Assembly (NCBI RefSeq): GCF_037975245.1
Contig: NC_092581.1
Span: 20,174,303-20,238,302, forward strand
Direction: 5' to 3'
Source of the DNA: Apostichopus japonicus
Taxonomy: Eukaryota > Echinodermata > Holothuroidea > Aspidochirotida > Stichopodidae
DNA: 64,000 nucleotides
A model generated the notes under the pieces. It saw only the letters and a list, made by a program, of their open reading frames with translations. It ran no database searches and had not been told where the DNA came from. Positions 60,336 through 60,633 of this stretch are shown piece by piece (position 1 is the first letter of the stretch; each line of letters opens with the position of its first letter). Position numbers and translations under genes: made by a program.

Positions 60336-60633
60336 ATGATTATTTATTTTTTCTGTGTTCCACATTTCATCTGATCTCCTTGGTCCTATTTGACCCCAGG
60401 TTCAGAAGCTGTTGCACGGCCTCTGTTTGCAACCTGGAAAACGCGTGACTGCAGTTACCCATTGATCTTAAAAATAATAATAATACCAATAAATGAATAA
60501 ATAAACAAAATCAGGGTAATGTCTACTTACGAGATGGTCGACTCACGCCTTCATCCTGAGTCACCACTTTTGAACATGTAAACAAAACTAAAATTGTCCA
60601 CACTATCGATCTAGTCCGTATATACTCCCACAT
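5098..60633 (-). CDS. Giant mosaic LRR/LDLa G-protein-coupled receptor with pseudokinase-like tail (49-exon model)
   Basis: Predicted plasma-membrane receptor of about 3026 residues. The 7TM core, hinge, LRRs and LDLa array match type C leucine-rich-repeat GPCRs (Lymnaea GRL101, vertebrate RXFP1/2). The N-terminal 1850 residues add CUB, kringle, PAN, F5/8C, CTLD and EGF modules not usual for that family. Start chosen at 60633 because it begins a clean signal peptide, has A at -3, and its exon joins the next in frame. Exons were placed by GT/AG sites; all phases agree and the coding total is divisible by three. Ligand and G-protein coupling cannot be read from sequence. Least certain parts are exon 12, exon 47 and the 46/47/48 junctions. 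One transcript is modelled; true isoforms may skip symmetric phase-1 cassettes. Confidence 0.85.
5676..6675. repeat. 1-kb minisatellite of 15-bp units in the last intron
   Basis: About 66 copies of TATCTACTATATTTG-like units between exons 49 and 48, with a longer superperiod visible as recurring variants (ACGCATTT, GTATATCGA). As 15 is divisible by three, three long open frames run through it on both strands; no start, signal or composition suggests they are genes. Confidence 0.93.
6917..7232 (-). CDS. Exon 48: pseudokinase core (helix C-lobe start and catalytic loop)
   Basis: Residues 2855-2960. [20 protein letters not shown] reads as the kinase HPNI ... VMELV strand; [19 protein letters not shown] is helix E; the catalytic loop is [11 protein letters not shown]. 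Canonical HxD aspartate is N and the loop asparagine is Y, so phosphotransfer is not expected. Acceptor may be at 7232, 7235 or 7238 (three AGs in frame). Donor GTACGC, phase 0. Confidence 0.78.
7280..7382 (-). CDS. Exon 47: possible start of kinase-like tail (tentative)
   Basis: Residues 2821-2854. Acceptor after a T-run (CTGGGGAG), donor GTGGTG. Reads [16 protein letters not shown], which could be a degraded glycine loop, but similarity is faint. Included because it is the only stretch found that converts the phase-1 exit of exon 46 to the phase-2 entry of exon 48. Confidence 0.4.
7602..8743 (-). CDS. Exon 46: LGR hinge and complete rhodopsin-family 7TM domain
   Basis: Residues 2440-2820 in one 1142-nt exon. 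Hinge FYYCCLLED ... [11 protein letters not shown] is LGR/GRL101-like. Helices at about 2492-2514 (SGNIIVILL), 2529-2552 (NLAIADLL), 2573-2599 ending IDRY, 2615-2637, 2662-2689, 2715-2741 (CWMP) and 2751-2774 ([13 protein letters not shown]). The TM7 motif is the form seen in RXFP and GRL101 receptors. TM3 and ECL2 cysteines are present. GC content is clearly higher than in the flanks. If the weak GTTAGC donor is not used, translation ends two codons later at a TAG, giving a receptor without the kinase-like tail. Confidence 0.95.
8744..9201. other. Intron 45, nothing recognised
   Basis: AT-rich sequence without repeats or exons that I could recognise. Confidence 0.6.
9202..9273 (-). CDS. Exon 45: leucine-rich repeat
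   Basis: Residues 2416-2439. 72 nt, phase 2-2. The L-x-L-x-x-N positions are weak ([10 protein letters not shown]) but [12 protein letters not shown] is LRR-like. Acceptor ATATAG was chosen because it gives the exact 72-nt length and frame. Confidence 0.8.
9799..9870 (-). CDS. Exon 44: leucine-rich repeat
   Basis: Residues 2392-2415. 72 nt, phase 2-2, donor [26 protein letters not shown] is a canonical repeat. Confidence 0.94.
10301..10372 (-). CDS. Exon 43: leucine-rich repeat
   Basis: Residues 2368-2391. 72 nt, phase 2-2. [20 protein letters not shown] is a canonical 24-residue LRR. Confidence 0.94.
10998..11069 (-). CDS. Exon 42: leucine-rich repeat
   Basis: Residues 2344-2367. Exactly 72 nt, phase 2-2. 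[16 protein letters not shown] fits L-x-L-x-x-N-x-I-x-x-L. Such one-repeat 72-nt exons are the hallmark of LGR genes. Confidence 0.93.
11277..11393 (-). CDS. Exon 41: first leucine-rich repeats (irregular)
   Basis: Residues 2305-2343, 117 nt, phase 2 on both sides. [10 protein letters not shown] opens a repeat and [14 protein letters not shown] follows; spacing departs from the 24-residue consensus, as is common next to a cap. Supported mainly by phase and splice sites. Confidence 0.65.
12216..12324 (-). CDS. Exon 40: LRR N-terminal cap
   Basis: Residues 2269-2304. [15 protein letters not shown] has the four-cysteine LRRNT pattern, followed by GIPRNIKQ leading into the first repeat. Enters in phase 1 and leaves in phase 2, the switch from shuffled modules to the LRR block. 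Confidence 0.9.
12325..13718. other. Introns 39 and 38, nothing recognised
   Basis: Two AT-rich introns of about 640 and 630 bp on either side of exon 39, with no repeat or exon that I can name. Confidence 0.6.
12968..13084 (-). CDS. Exon 39: LDL-receptor class A module
   Basis: Residues 2230-2268. [19 protein letters not shown] then [11 protein letters not shown]. Six cysteines, last of the array before the LRR cap. Phase-1 symmetric. Confidence 0.93.
13719..13835 (-). CDS. Exon 38: LDL-receptor class A module
   Basis: Residues 2191-2229. [20 protein letters not shown] then [11 protein letters not shown]. Six cysteines; acidic box slightly changed (GKEDE). Donor GTGAGC after the last cysteine. 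Confidence 0.93.
13995..14336 (-). mobile_element. tRNA-derived SINE, copy A
   Basis: Shares CACCACAGTGCACCACAACC, GGTGAAGAGAGGCAATGGAG and CTTGCCCAAGGACACAA with copies B and C. The right end, read on the minus strand, looks like a tRNA: a B-box-like GGTTCGAGCCCTGGCC and an A-box-like TAGTGGTTAAGGCAGTGG. About 340 bp, inside an intron. Confidence 0.75.
14759..14911 (-). CDS. Exon 37: atypical LDLa-like module
   Basis: Residues 2140-2190. [37 protein letters not shown]: six cysteines in near-LDLa order, but with a longer fourth loop and no SDE box, so calcium binding is unlikely. Phase-1 symmetric. Confidence 0.75.
15216..15690. repeat. 54-bp minisatellite, ~8.7 copies
   Basis: Unit contains CATGACAGACATGTTACTAT and GTCCCTTTAAATAAGACATC. 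Fills half of the intron between exons 37 and 36. The length is a multiple of three, so it shows a false 157-residue repetitive open frame. Confidence 0.95.
15806..15913 (-). CDS. Exon 36: degenerate LDL-receptor class A module
   Basis: Residues 2104-2139. [20 protein letters not shown] then EDEPRDC. Two canonical cysteines are missing and the acidic box is diluted. The acceptor is CAGCAG, so a NAGNAG choice could add one alanine. Phase-1 symmetric. Confidence 0.78.
16105..16505. repeat. ~125-bp tandem repeat, 3-4 copies
   Basis: Recurring block with ATCAATTGATCATTTGCTTT, AACAGAATATCTCATCTG and CATGAATGAGGTATAATGAG. It lies directly next to the LDLa-derived repeat and shares the CTCAT...GAGGT theme, so may be an older relative of it. 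Confidence 0.85.
16508..16785. repeat. Tandem copies of the 3' end and donor of LDLa exon 35
   Basis: Four copies, alternately 63 and 67 bp apart (130-bp double unit), of the last part of exon 35 including the SDEVFC box and, in alternate copies, the GTAAGT donor. The other copies have GTCTTA there. None has an acceptor in the right phase, so they cannot simply be spliced in. Confidence 0.9.
16786..16902 (-). CDS. Exon 35: LDL-receptor class A module
   Basis: Residues 2065-2103. [20 protein letters not shown] then [11 protein letters not shown]: canonical. Phase-1 symmetric, donor GTAAGT. Its last ~54 nt and donor are tandemly copied four times in the next intron. Confidence 0.94.
17335..17454 (-). 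CDS. Exon 34: LDL-receptor class A module
   Basis: Residues 2025-2064. [19 protein letters not shown] then [11 protein letters not shown]: canonical six cysteines and calcium box. Symmetric phase-1 exon, donor GTAAGG. Confidence 0.95.
17831..17968 (-). CDS. Exon 33: LDL-receptor class A module
   Basis: Residues 1979-2024. [20 protein letters not shown] then [16 protein letters not shown]: all six cysteines and the DCxDGSDE calcium box. Symmetric phase-1 exon. Confidence 0.95.
   Translation of the reverse strand, partial: TLCKSVRTISSGAIQENASTLSSSAILFPIAQMAVMNRLVFKVTA
18509..18838 (-). CDS. Exon 32: divergent C-type lectin-like domain 4
   Basis: Residues 1869-1978 in one phase-1 exon. [18 protein letters not shown] at the start and [15 protein letters not shown] at the end are CTLD-like; the middle ([15 protein letters not shown]) is divergent. 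Eight or so cysteines. Assignment as CTLD is tentative. Confidence 0.65.
18839..19764. other. Intron 31, low-complexity patches
   Basis: Contains a (GGTG)n run at about 19112-19137 and a direct repeat CCTGTGGACCCCCAC at about 19351 and 19373. No exon recognised. Confidence 0.6.
19765..19806 (-). CDS. Exon 31: 42-nt linker micro-exon
   Basis: Residues 1855-1868: [13 protein letters not shown]. Acceptor ACCACAG, donor GTACAG, phase 1 on both sides, so it may be a cassette exon. No domain recognised; basic linker between two lectin domains. Confidence 0.55.
20111..20463. mobile_element. TTAA-flanked MITE, copy 1 (piggyBac-like)
   Basis: Bounded by TTAA on both sides, with inverted ends AAAGGCATTGAAGAC and GTCTTCACACCTTTT. 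Inside an intron, 43 bp from the donor of exon 30. A second copy in inverted orientation is at 40548-40933. TTAA flanks suggest a piggyBac-type source. Confidence 0.75.
20507..20661 (-). CDS. Exon 30: C-type lectin-like domain 3, end
   Basis: Residues 1803-1854. [10 protein letters not shown], then [20 protein letters not shown]: the WND-like strand (WFD) and the last two cysteines. The second calcium-ligand aspartate (WFD) is kept, but the EPN position reads IQPDG, which is QPD-like, so galactose-type binding is possible. Confidence 0.88.
20662..21151. repeat. ~55-bp repeat and (CCT)n in intron 29
   Basis: GGTAGTAAGTTATCCT-like units recur at about 20719, 20775 and, more diverged, 20875. 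A (CCT)n run lies at about 21039-21066. Confidence 0.7.
21152..21487 (-). mobile_element. tRNA-derived SINE, copy B
   Basis: Closest relative of copy A (same CACCACAGTGCACCACAACC, GGTGAAGAGAGGCAATGGAG and tRNA-like right end). Lies in the same intron as the repeat above and is truncated or divergent at its left end. Confidence 0.75.
21921..21999 (-). CDS. Exon 29: C-type lectin-like domain 3, middle
   Basis: Residues 1777-1802. [20 protein letters not shown] corresponds to the W-x-DG/S-x-x-x-Y-x-x-W core of the CTLD. Phase 1 in, phase 2 out at GTAAGT. Confidence 0.88.
22000..22681. other. Intron 28, possible repeat remnant
   Basis: C-runs at 22106-22116 and 22387-22397 and a duplicated GCACCAAATTGCA motif (22457 and 22537). 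Looks like degraded repeat; no exon. Confidence 0.5.
22682..22894 (-). CDS. Exon 28: C-type lectin-like domain 3, first part
   Basis: Residues 1706-1776. [16 protein letters not shown] is the long-form CTLD start; [13 protein letters not shown] is the first helix with its cysteine. Phase 1 on both sides, donor GTGAGT. Confidence 0.9.
22895..23738. other. Intron 27, upstream part, nothing recognised
   Basis: AT-rich; no exon or repeat that I could name before the microsatellite begins. Confidence 0.6.
23739..24090. repeat. Compound (ATG)n / (GAGAAG)n microsatellite, long polypurine tract
   Basis: About 75 bp of (GAT)n, then more than 250 bp with almost only A and G on the plus strand. In the gene's sense strand it is a C/T tract starting about 30-45 nt after the donor of exon 27. 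It produces long poly-arginine and poly-serine false frames. Confidence 0.95.
24120..24533 (-). CDS. Exon 27: CUB domain 4
   Basis: Residues 1568-1705, complete domain in one phase-1 exon. [49 protein letters not shown], and [13 protein letters not shown] are textbook CUB strands. The donor GTAAGT lies about 45 bp from a large polypurine/polypyrimidine tract in the following intron. Confidence 0.95.
24534..25888. other. Introns 26 and 25, nothing recognised
   Basis: Two introns (383 and 591 bp) either side of exon 26. No repeats or exons recognised. Confidence 0.6.
24917..25297 (-). CDS. Exon 26: CUB domain 3
   Basis: Residues 1441-1567, complete domain in one phase-1 exon. [19 protein letters not shown] is the canonical CUB C-x-W-x-I ... 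F motif, followed by [26 protein letters not shown] and [10 protein letters not shown] at the end. Confidence 0.92.
25889..26133 (-). CDS. Exon 25: CUB-like domain 2, second part
   Basis: Residues 1359-1440. [24 protein letters not shown], then [15 protein letters not shown] and ITLQLLYES: the CUB ending. Carries SRRRRQGE, a furin-like basic site inside a loop. Phase 2 in, phase 1 out. Confidence 0.7.
26574..26907. repeat. Tandem copies of the 3' end and donor of CUB exon 24
   Basis: Four ~78-bp copies directly downstream of exon 24 (gene sense), each with the last ~45 nt of the exon ([11 protein letters not shown]) and, in three of the four, the GTAAGC donor. The copy at 26825 has lost the GT. 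Unit starts on the plus strand at 26591, 26669, 26750, 26825. Confidence 0.9.
26908..27070 (-). CDS. Exon 24: CUB-like domain 2, first part
   Basis: Residues 1305-1358. [20 protein letters not shown], then [10 protein letters not shown] and [11 protein letters not shown]. Hydrophobic alternation fits CUB strands but the usual first cysteine pair is absent. Leaves in phase 2 at GTAAGC. Its last ~45 nt and donor are copied four times in the next intron. Confidence 0.65.
27071..27567. other. Intron 23, nothing recognised
   Basis: No exon or repeat seen in this 497-bp intron. Confidence 0.6.
27568..27715 (-). CDS. Exon 23: C-type lectin-like domain 2, end
   Basis: Residues 1256-1304. SIWVSPTD (W strand), [24 protein letters not shown] give the three C-terminal CTLD cysteines. 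No canonical sugar-binding triplet. Degraded copies of its 5' end lie in the intron just upstream (about 27841-27897). Confidence 0.85.
27841..27897. repeat. Degraded copy of the 5' end of CTLD exon 23
   Basis: GTGTCTAAATGATCTGATGG ... ATACTAGACAAAGGAAATAT matches the exon 23 start at 27662-27712 with a handful of substitutions. It lies upstream of the exon in gene sense, with the exon/intron border in the same place. Confidence 0.75.
28195..28358 (-). CDS. Exon 22: C-type lectin-like domain 2, first part
   Basis: Residues 1201-1255. [20 protein letters not shown], then [17 protein letters not shown]: the CTLD first-helix C-x(6)-A-x-x-C layout and the second helix. Phase 1 in, phase 0 out at GTAAGT. 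Confidence 0.85.
28359..29205. other. Intron 21, nothing recognised
   Basis: 847 bp without recognisable exon or repeat. Confidence 0.6.
29206..29334 (-). CDS. Exon 21: calcium-binding EGF-like domain
   Basis: Residues 1158-1200. [18 protein letters not shown], then [13 protein letters not shown] and a last cysteine; six cysteines in EGF spacing, with the DxDEC calcium-binding start. Phase-1 symmetric exon, as nearly always for this domain. Donor GTGAGT. Confidence 0.95.
29541..29972. repeat. 21-bp minisatellite with higher-order structure
   Basis: About 18 copies of TTGCATAGCAATATGTCCATT-type units, interrupted four times by a block containing GACATTTAGTGTTCAA and a T-run. Both strands read open (unit divisible by three) but are plainly repeat. 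Confidence 0.95.
30168..30587 (-). CDS. Exon 20: C-type lectin-like domain 1
   Basis: Residues 1018-1157, whole domain in one exon, phase 1 on both sides. Recognised by [17 protein letters not shown] (WxDG strand), [15 protein letters not shown] and a final LCQFG. The EPN/QPD-type calcium-sugar motif and WND are not evident, so sugar binding by the classical mechanism is doubtful. Confidence 0.8.
30588..33783. other. Intron 19 (3.2 kb), dispersed repeats
   Basis: Contains a G-run at 31936-31948, the dispersed repeat at 32128-32215, a C-rich patch near 32683, and a (CACAAACGTAGA)n stretch near 33283-33320. A CATCTACCTACSCAGTATGAC motif repeats near 31700. No exon recognised. Confidence 0.6.
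32128..32215. repeat. Dispersed repeat with GATCCTGCTAGGATCGAAAC hairpin, copy 1
   Basis: GAAGATCCTGCTAGGATCGA contains the palindrome ATCCTGCTAGGAT. The following CAGGCCAACTTACTTTTACA, ACATTCTCTTACACA and TAGTGGATAAGCAG recur in inverse orientation at 55628-55760; a shorter trace is at 37800-37840. Probably the 3' end of a retroelement. Confidence 0.75.
33784..33940 (-). CDS. Exon 19: F5/8 type C domain 3, end
   Basis: Residues 966-1017. [20 protein letters not shown], then [12 protein letters not shown] and closing [12 protein letters not shown]. Phase 0 in, phase 1 out (donor GTATGG). Completes the third tandem discoidin domain. Confidence 0.87.
33941..34750. other. Intron 18, nothing recognised
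   Basis: 810 bp, AT-rich, without a recognised repeat or exon. Confidence 0.6.
34751..35094 (-). CDS. Exon 18: F5/8 type C-like domain 3, main part
   Basis: Residues 851-965. Starts ICGQSLGIG and contains [25 protein letters not shown] and a DFRDRPYVS segment matching the F5/8C strands around the V-x-x-QG motif. The first third is divergent. The donor is weak (AAG|GTTAGA), chosen because it gives phase 0 and joins exon 19. Confidence 0.75.
35095..35434. other. Intron 17, short (CTGT)n
   Basis: A (CTGT)n run at 35162-35182; otherwise unremarkable. Confidence 0.7.
35435..35585 (-). CDS. Exon 17: F5/8 type C domain 2, end
   Basis: Residues 801-850. [15 protein letters not shown], then [20 protein letters not shown] and closing FEIIGC. 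Phase 0 in, phase 1 out (donor GTATGC). Conserved F5/8C C-terminal half. Confidence 0.9.
36470..36750. repeat. ~155-bp direct duplication in intron 16
   Basis: CCTATTGTGTCATCTGGATG, then GATTGGATACAACGCTCTGA and CCGTCTAGTCCACGAAGG, at 36478 and again at 36631 with few changes. Confidence 0.88.
37029..37395. repeat. 100-bp tandem copies of the 3' end and donor of F5/8C exon 16
   Basis: Three copies with unit starts at 37091, 37191 and 37291, exactly 100 bp apart, directly downstream of exon 16 (whose own copy starts at 37391). Each contains the last ~41 nt of the exon ([10 protein letters not shown]) plus the GTAAC donor and 59 bp of intron. Two carry GTGGTGTGT where the exon has GTCGTGTGT. 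Confidence 0.93.
37396..37560 (-). CDS. Exon 16: F5/8 type C domain 2, middle
   Basis: Residues 746-800. [16 protein letters not shown], then [17 protein letters not shown] and a short DADDADD run. Phase 0 on both sides. The last ~41 nt plus the donor GTAACT are repeated three times, 100 bp apart, in the intron that follows. Confidence 0.88.
37561..38080. other. Intron 15, contains a repeat fragment
   Basis: Holds a 102-nt open stretch with splice-like ends at 37768-37869 which overlaps a trace of the dispersed repeat (GGCCTGACATTTAACCTAGC). Not taken as an exon. Confidence 0.6.
38081..38268 (-). CDS. Exon 15: F5/8 type C domain 2, first part
   Basis: Residues 683-745. Opens [20 protein letters not shown] and ends GGVPSWIQ in phase 0. 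Continuation into exon 16 restores the family signature [15 protein letters not shown], so the 102-nt open stretch between them is not needed. Confidence 0.9.
38269..38806. other. Intron 14, nothing recognised
   Basis: 538 bp with a C-rich patch near 38646; no exon. Confidence 0.6.
38807..38948 (-). CDS. Exon 14: F5/8 type C domain 1, end
   Basis: Residues 636-682. [10 protein letters not shown], then [20 protein letters not shown], and the closing cysteine in FELLGCQEG. Joins exon 13 in phase 0 and leaves in phase 1, the same layout as the other two F5/8C domains. Confidence 0.9.
39110..39285 (-). mobile_element. SINE with a nearly intact tRNA-like head
   Basis: On the minus strand, GCGTCCATAGCCTAGTGGTT opens a tRNA-like fold: A-box, a TCCGC/GCGGG anticodon stem with loop ATATAAA, B-box GGGTTTGAATCCC, and an acceptor stem with one mismatch. 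A ~100-bp unrelated tail follows. The loop would give anticodon AUA, unusual for a real tRNA, so a SINE is more likely. Confidence 0.7.
39312..39652 (-). CDS. Exon 13: F5/8 type C (discoidin) domain 1, main part
   Basis: Residues 522-635. Starts EYCPLPLGL and includes [42 protein letters not shown], all hallmark F5/8C strands. A basic run RGRRRRGQ sits in the first loop. Such domains usually bind phospholipid or glycan through three apical spikes. Leaves in phase 0 at donor GTGAGC. Confidence 0.92.
39653..40138. other. Intron 12, nothing recognised
   Basis: 486 bp, AT-rich, without recognisable features. Confidence 0.6.
40139..40171 (-). CDS. Exon 12: 33-nt micro-exon (tentative)
   Basis: Residues 511-521: [10 protein letters not shown], flanked by a TTAG acceptor and a strong GTAAGC donor. 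Phase 1 on both sides, so it can be included or skipped without changing the frame. It lies alone between a 5.7-kb and a 0.5-kb intron. Support is splice-site quality and phase only. Confidence 0.5.
40548..40933. mobile_element. TTAA-flanked MITE, copy 2 (inverted relative to copy 1)
   Basis: TTAA at 40548 and 40930; ends AAAGGGTGTGAAGACTCGCG and GGCGAGTCTTCAATGCCTTT. Interior matches copy 1 in reverse complement, e.g. TAATTAGACACTAGTGTACA and CATCTCAGGTC. 386 bp, no coding content. Confidence 0.78.
41543..41808 (-). mobile_element. tRNA-derived SINE, copy C
   Basis: Shares the right half with copies A and B (CAGGTCCCCATTTATACACC, GGCAATGGAGATAAAGTGCC, TGATCTGGCCAGGACTC); the left half differs. 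Confidence 0.7.
42180..42450 (-). mobile_element. Possible SINE of a second family
   Basis: Read on the minus strand it opens GTTGTGGTCAAGTGGATAAA and has a B-box-like GGGTTTGATTCCC, i.e. a tRNA-like head of about 90 bp followed by a tail. One copy in the window. Confidence 0.55.
42885..42970 (+). mobile_element. SINE fragment with B-box
   Basis: ACTCTGAGGTCACTGGTTCA, then AATCCCATTCCAGCC and TCTTTGCTCTTG, resembling the tRNA-like head at 49487-49562 but degraded. Confidence 0.5.
44425..44770. repeat. ~92-bp tandem repeat, ~3.7 copies
   Basis: Unit with CAATGCTAACACCACT, CTCATATCATGCT and GTACTGACAGTATGAACAGT, within the 5.7-kb intron 11. Confidence 0.9.
45113..45455. repeat. ~180-bp direct duplication
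   Basis: TAATTACTCCCTGTGTGTTT ... TGCAGGATGATGTGAAATAT occurs at about 45123-45280 and again at 45298-45452 with small differences. Confidence 0.9.
45873..45997 (-). CDS. Exon 11: end of PAN and linker
   Basis: Residues 469-510. Begins LYEGTEYF, the typical PAN end, followed by [16 protein letters not shown] and an acidic strand region that I cannot assign; it resembles the first strands of a CUB but is too short. Returns the frame to phase 1. Donor GTAACT. Confidence 0.7.
45998..46743. other. Intron 10
   Basis: Immediately after the exon 10 donor there is an open frame reading [15 protein letters not shown] with splice-like ends (46675 or 46609 to 46735). Not used because its phase does not fit exon 11. 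Nothing else noted. Confidence 0.5.
46744..46863 (-). CDS. Exon 10: PAN/apple domain, middle
   Basis: Residues 429-468, phase 2 on both sides. Contains [13 protein letters not shown], the PAN C-terminal cysteine strand. Donor GTAAGG was chosen over two nearer GT sites because only it keeps exon 11 open in frame and lets the domain finish with its usual YE. Confidence 0.75.
46864..47813. other. Intron 9, nothing recognised
   Basis: 950 bp without recognisable exon or repeat. Confidence 0.6.
47814..47979 (-). CDS. Exon 9: PAN/apple domain, first part
   Basis: Residues 374-428. Completes the kringle cysteine, then [10 protein letters not shown] and the PAN core [19 protein letters not shown], matching the PAN pattern ECxxxCLxxxxFxCRSFxY. 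Donor GTATGT, exiting in phase 2. Kringle next to PAN recalls the HGF/plasminogen family, but their order here is kringle then PAN. Confidence 0.85.
48081..49066 (+). mobile_element. Solo LTR of a retrotransposon with 5-bp target-site duplication
   Basis: 986 bp starting TGTCACGAAC and ending AAGTTGTGACA (TG...CA with TGTCAC/GTGACA inverted ends). Flanked by GATAG at 48076-48080 and 49067-49071. A TATA box (TATATATAAG, 48383) sets the plus orientation, antisense to the host gene. No internal retroviral-type genes, so it is what remains after LTR-LTR recombination. BEL/Pao or Gypsy type cannot be decided. Confidence 0.87.
49487..49562 (+). mobile_element. SINE with tRNA-like head
   Basis: GGCTGGCTGGACAACTTAGT (A-box region), a CTGG/CCAG anticodon stem with CGA at the anticodon position, and GGTTGAAATCC as B-box, closing with TCTAGCCA. 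Several stem mismatches argue against a working tRNA. Tail extends to about 49690. Confidence 0.65.
49700..51354. other. Rest of intron 8, no exon recognised
   Basis: AT-rich; open frames here are short and without domain sense. A repeated GTCTGCGGAAAAG / GTCTGCAGAAAAG motif occurs at 49916 and 50031. Confidence 0.55.
51355..51462 (-). CDS. Exon 8: kringle 2, second half
   Basis: Residues 338-373. Reads [20 protein letters not shown] ... GFCQIDI, near-perfect for the kringle NYCRNPDGDxxPWCY ... CDIPxC signature. The sixth cysteine codon is split: T here and GT at the start of exon 9, which supports the junction to the PAN domain. Confidence 0.92.
51954..52088 (-). CDS. Exon 7: kringle 2, first half
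   Basis: Residues 293-337. Motifs [16 protein letters not shown] and GYVCIDWSD match the kringle start C-x-G-x-x-YRG ... G-x-x-C-x-x-W. More canonical than kringle 1. Symmetric phase-1 exon. Confidence 0.9.
52089..52912. other. Intron 6, nothing recognised
   Basis: 824 bp without exon or repeat. Confidence 0.6.
52913..53023 (-). CDS. Exon 6: kringle 1, second half
   Basis: Residues 256-292. Contains [14 protein letters not shown] and WIRCQIPVC, matching kringle NYCRNPD, PWCY and CDIPxC. With exon 5 this gives six cysteines. A two-exon kringle split in the middle loop is the classical layout of this domain. Confidence 0.8.
53024..53855. other. Intron 5, nothing recognised
   Basis: 832 bp without exon or repeat that I could name. 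Confidence 0.6.
53856..53951 (-). CDS. Exon 5: kringle 1, first half
   Basis: Residues 224-255. Holds kringle cysteines 1 and 2 (GYRDCVYDF ... DDRCTPWED); the CTPW matches the kringle CQxW. The loop between them is short compared with plasminogen kringles. Symmetric phase-1 exon that must be read with exon 6. Confidence 0.75.
53952..54863. other. Intron 4, MITE fragment
   Basis: 54133-54182 matches the right arm of the small MITE at 897-1065 (TTCTGCCGATTCGAAGTAAG, GGTACGGATT). Around 54425-54490 a G-rich GGGGCGAAGC stretch looks like another degraded element. Confidence 0.6.
54864..54974 (-). CDS. Exon 4: degenerate LDL-receptor class A module
   Basis: Residues 187-223. Pattern [16 protein letters not shown] ... 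DCPDGSDES. The calcium-binding acidic box (DCPDGSDE) is present, but cysteines 4 and 6 of the canonical six are missing, so one disulphide cannot form. Symmetric phase-1 exon. Confidence 0.85.
55628..55762. repeat. Dispersed repeat, copy 2 (inverted relative to 32128)
   Basis: CTGCTTATCCACTAGAGAGC, GTTGGCCTGACATTCGATCC and TAGCAGGATCTT match the reverse complement of the 32-kb copy. The end AGGATCTTCTTCAGAGGC is itself repeated about 19 bp apart. Confidence 0.75.
55763..57743. other. Rest of intron 3
   Basis: A G-run near 56334-56352, a 21-bp repeat (GGAGCCCTGCCTCGCACCCC) three times at 57486-57550, and a 16-residue T/A-rich remainder. No exon recognised. Confidence 0.6.
57744..58016 (-). 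CDS. Exon 3: main part of CUB domain 1
   Basis: Residues 96-186, phase 1 on both sides. Alternating beta-strand pattern typical of [25 protein letters not shown], a GYQFSL stretch, then [12 protein letters not shown] near the end. It lacks the usual second disulphide, so it is a divergent CUB. Confidence 0.75.
58745..59310. repeat. Degenerate TAATGTAATG / ATGCATAATG low-complexity array
   Basis: About 560 bp built from short words GTAATGTAAT, GCATAATGTGAT and TAACGTAATG without a fixed period, with many ATGCAT palindromes. A 150-bp section recurs near 59005-59075 and 59130-59210. Confidence 0.75.
59428..59610 (-). CDS. Exon 2: N-terminal part of CUB domain 1
   Basis: Residues 35-95, phase 1 on both sides. 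Contains the stretch [16 protein letters not shown] and ends RTFQCNWTG, which reads as the cysteine/tryptophan strand where the CUB fold becomes recognisable. Acceptor AACAG, donor GTAAAG. The first half is not recognised on its own. Confidence 0.7.
59611..60530. other. Intron 1, (CA)n(TA)n microsatellite
   Basis: (CA)n followed by (TA)n at 60256-60328; a C-run at 59852-59862. Otherwise nothing. Confidence 0.7.
60531..60633 (-). CDS. Exon 1: signal peptide
   Basis: Residues 1-34. Starts MWEYIRTRS, then a hydrophobic core ([11 protein letters not shown]) and a probable cleavage region around SKVVTQ. The start context is TATCACC-ATG. Donor GTAAGT follows codon position 1, so the exon ends in phase 1. 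Routes the protein to the secretory pathway. Confidence 0.85.
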
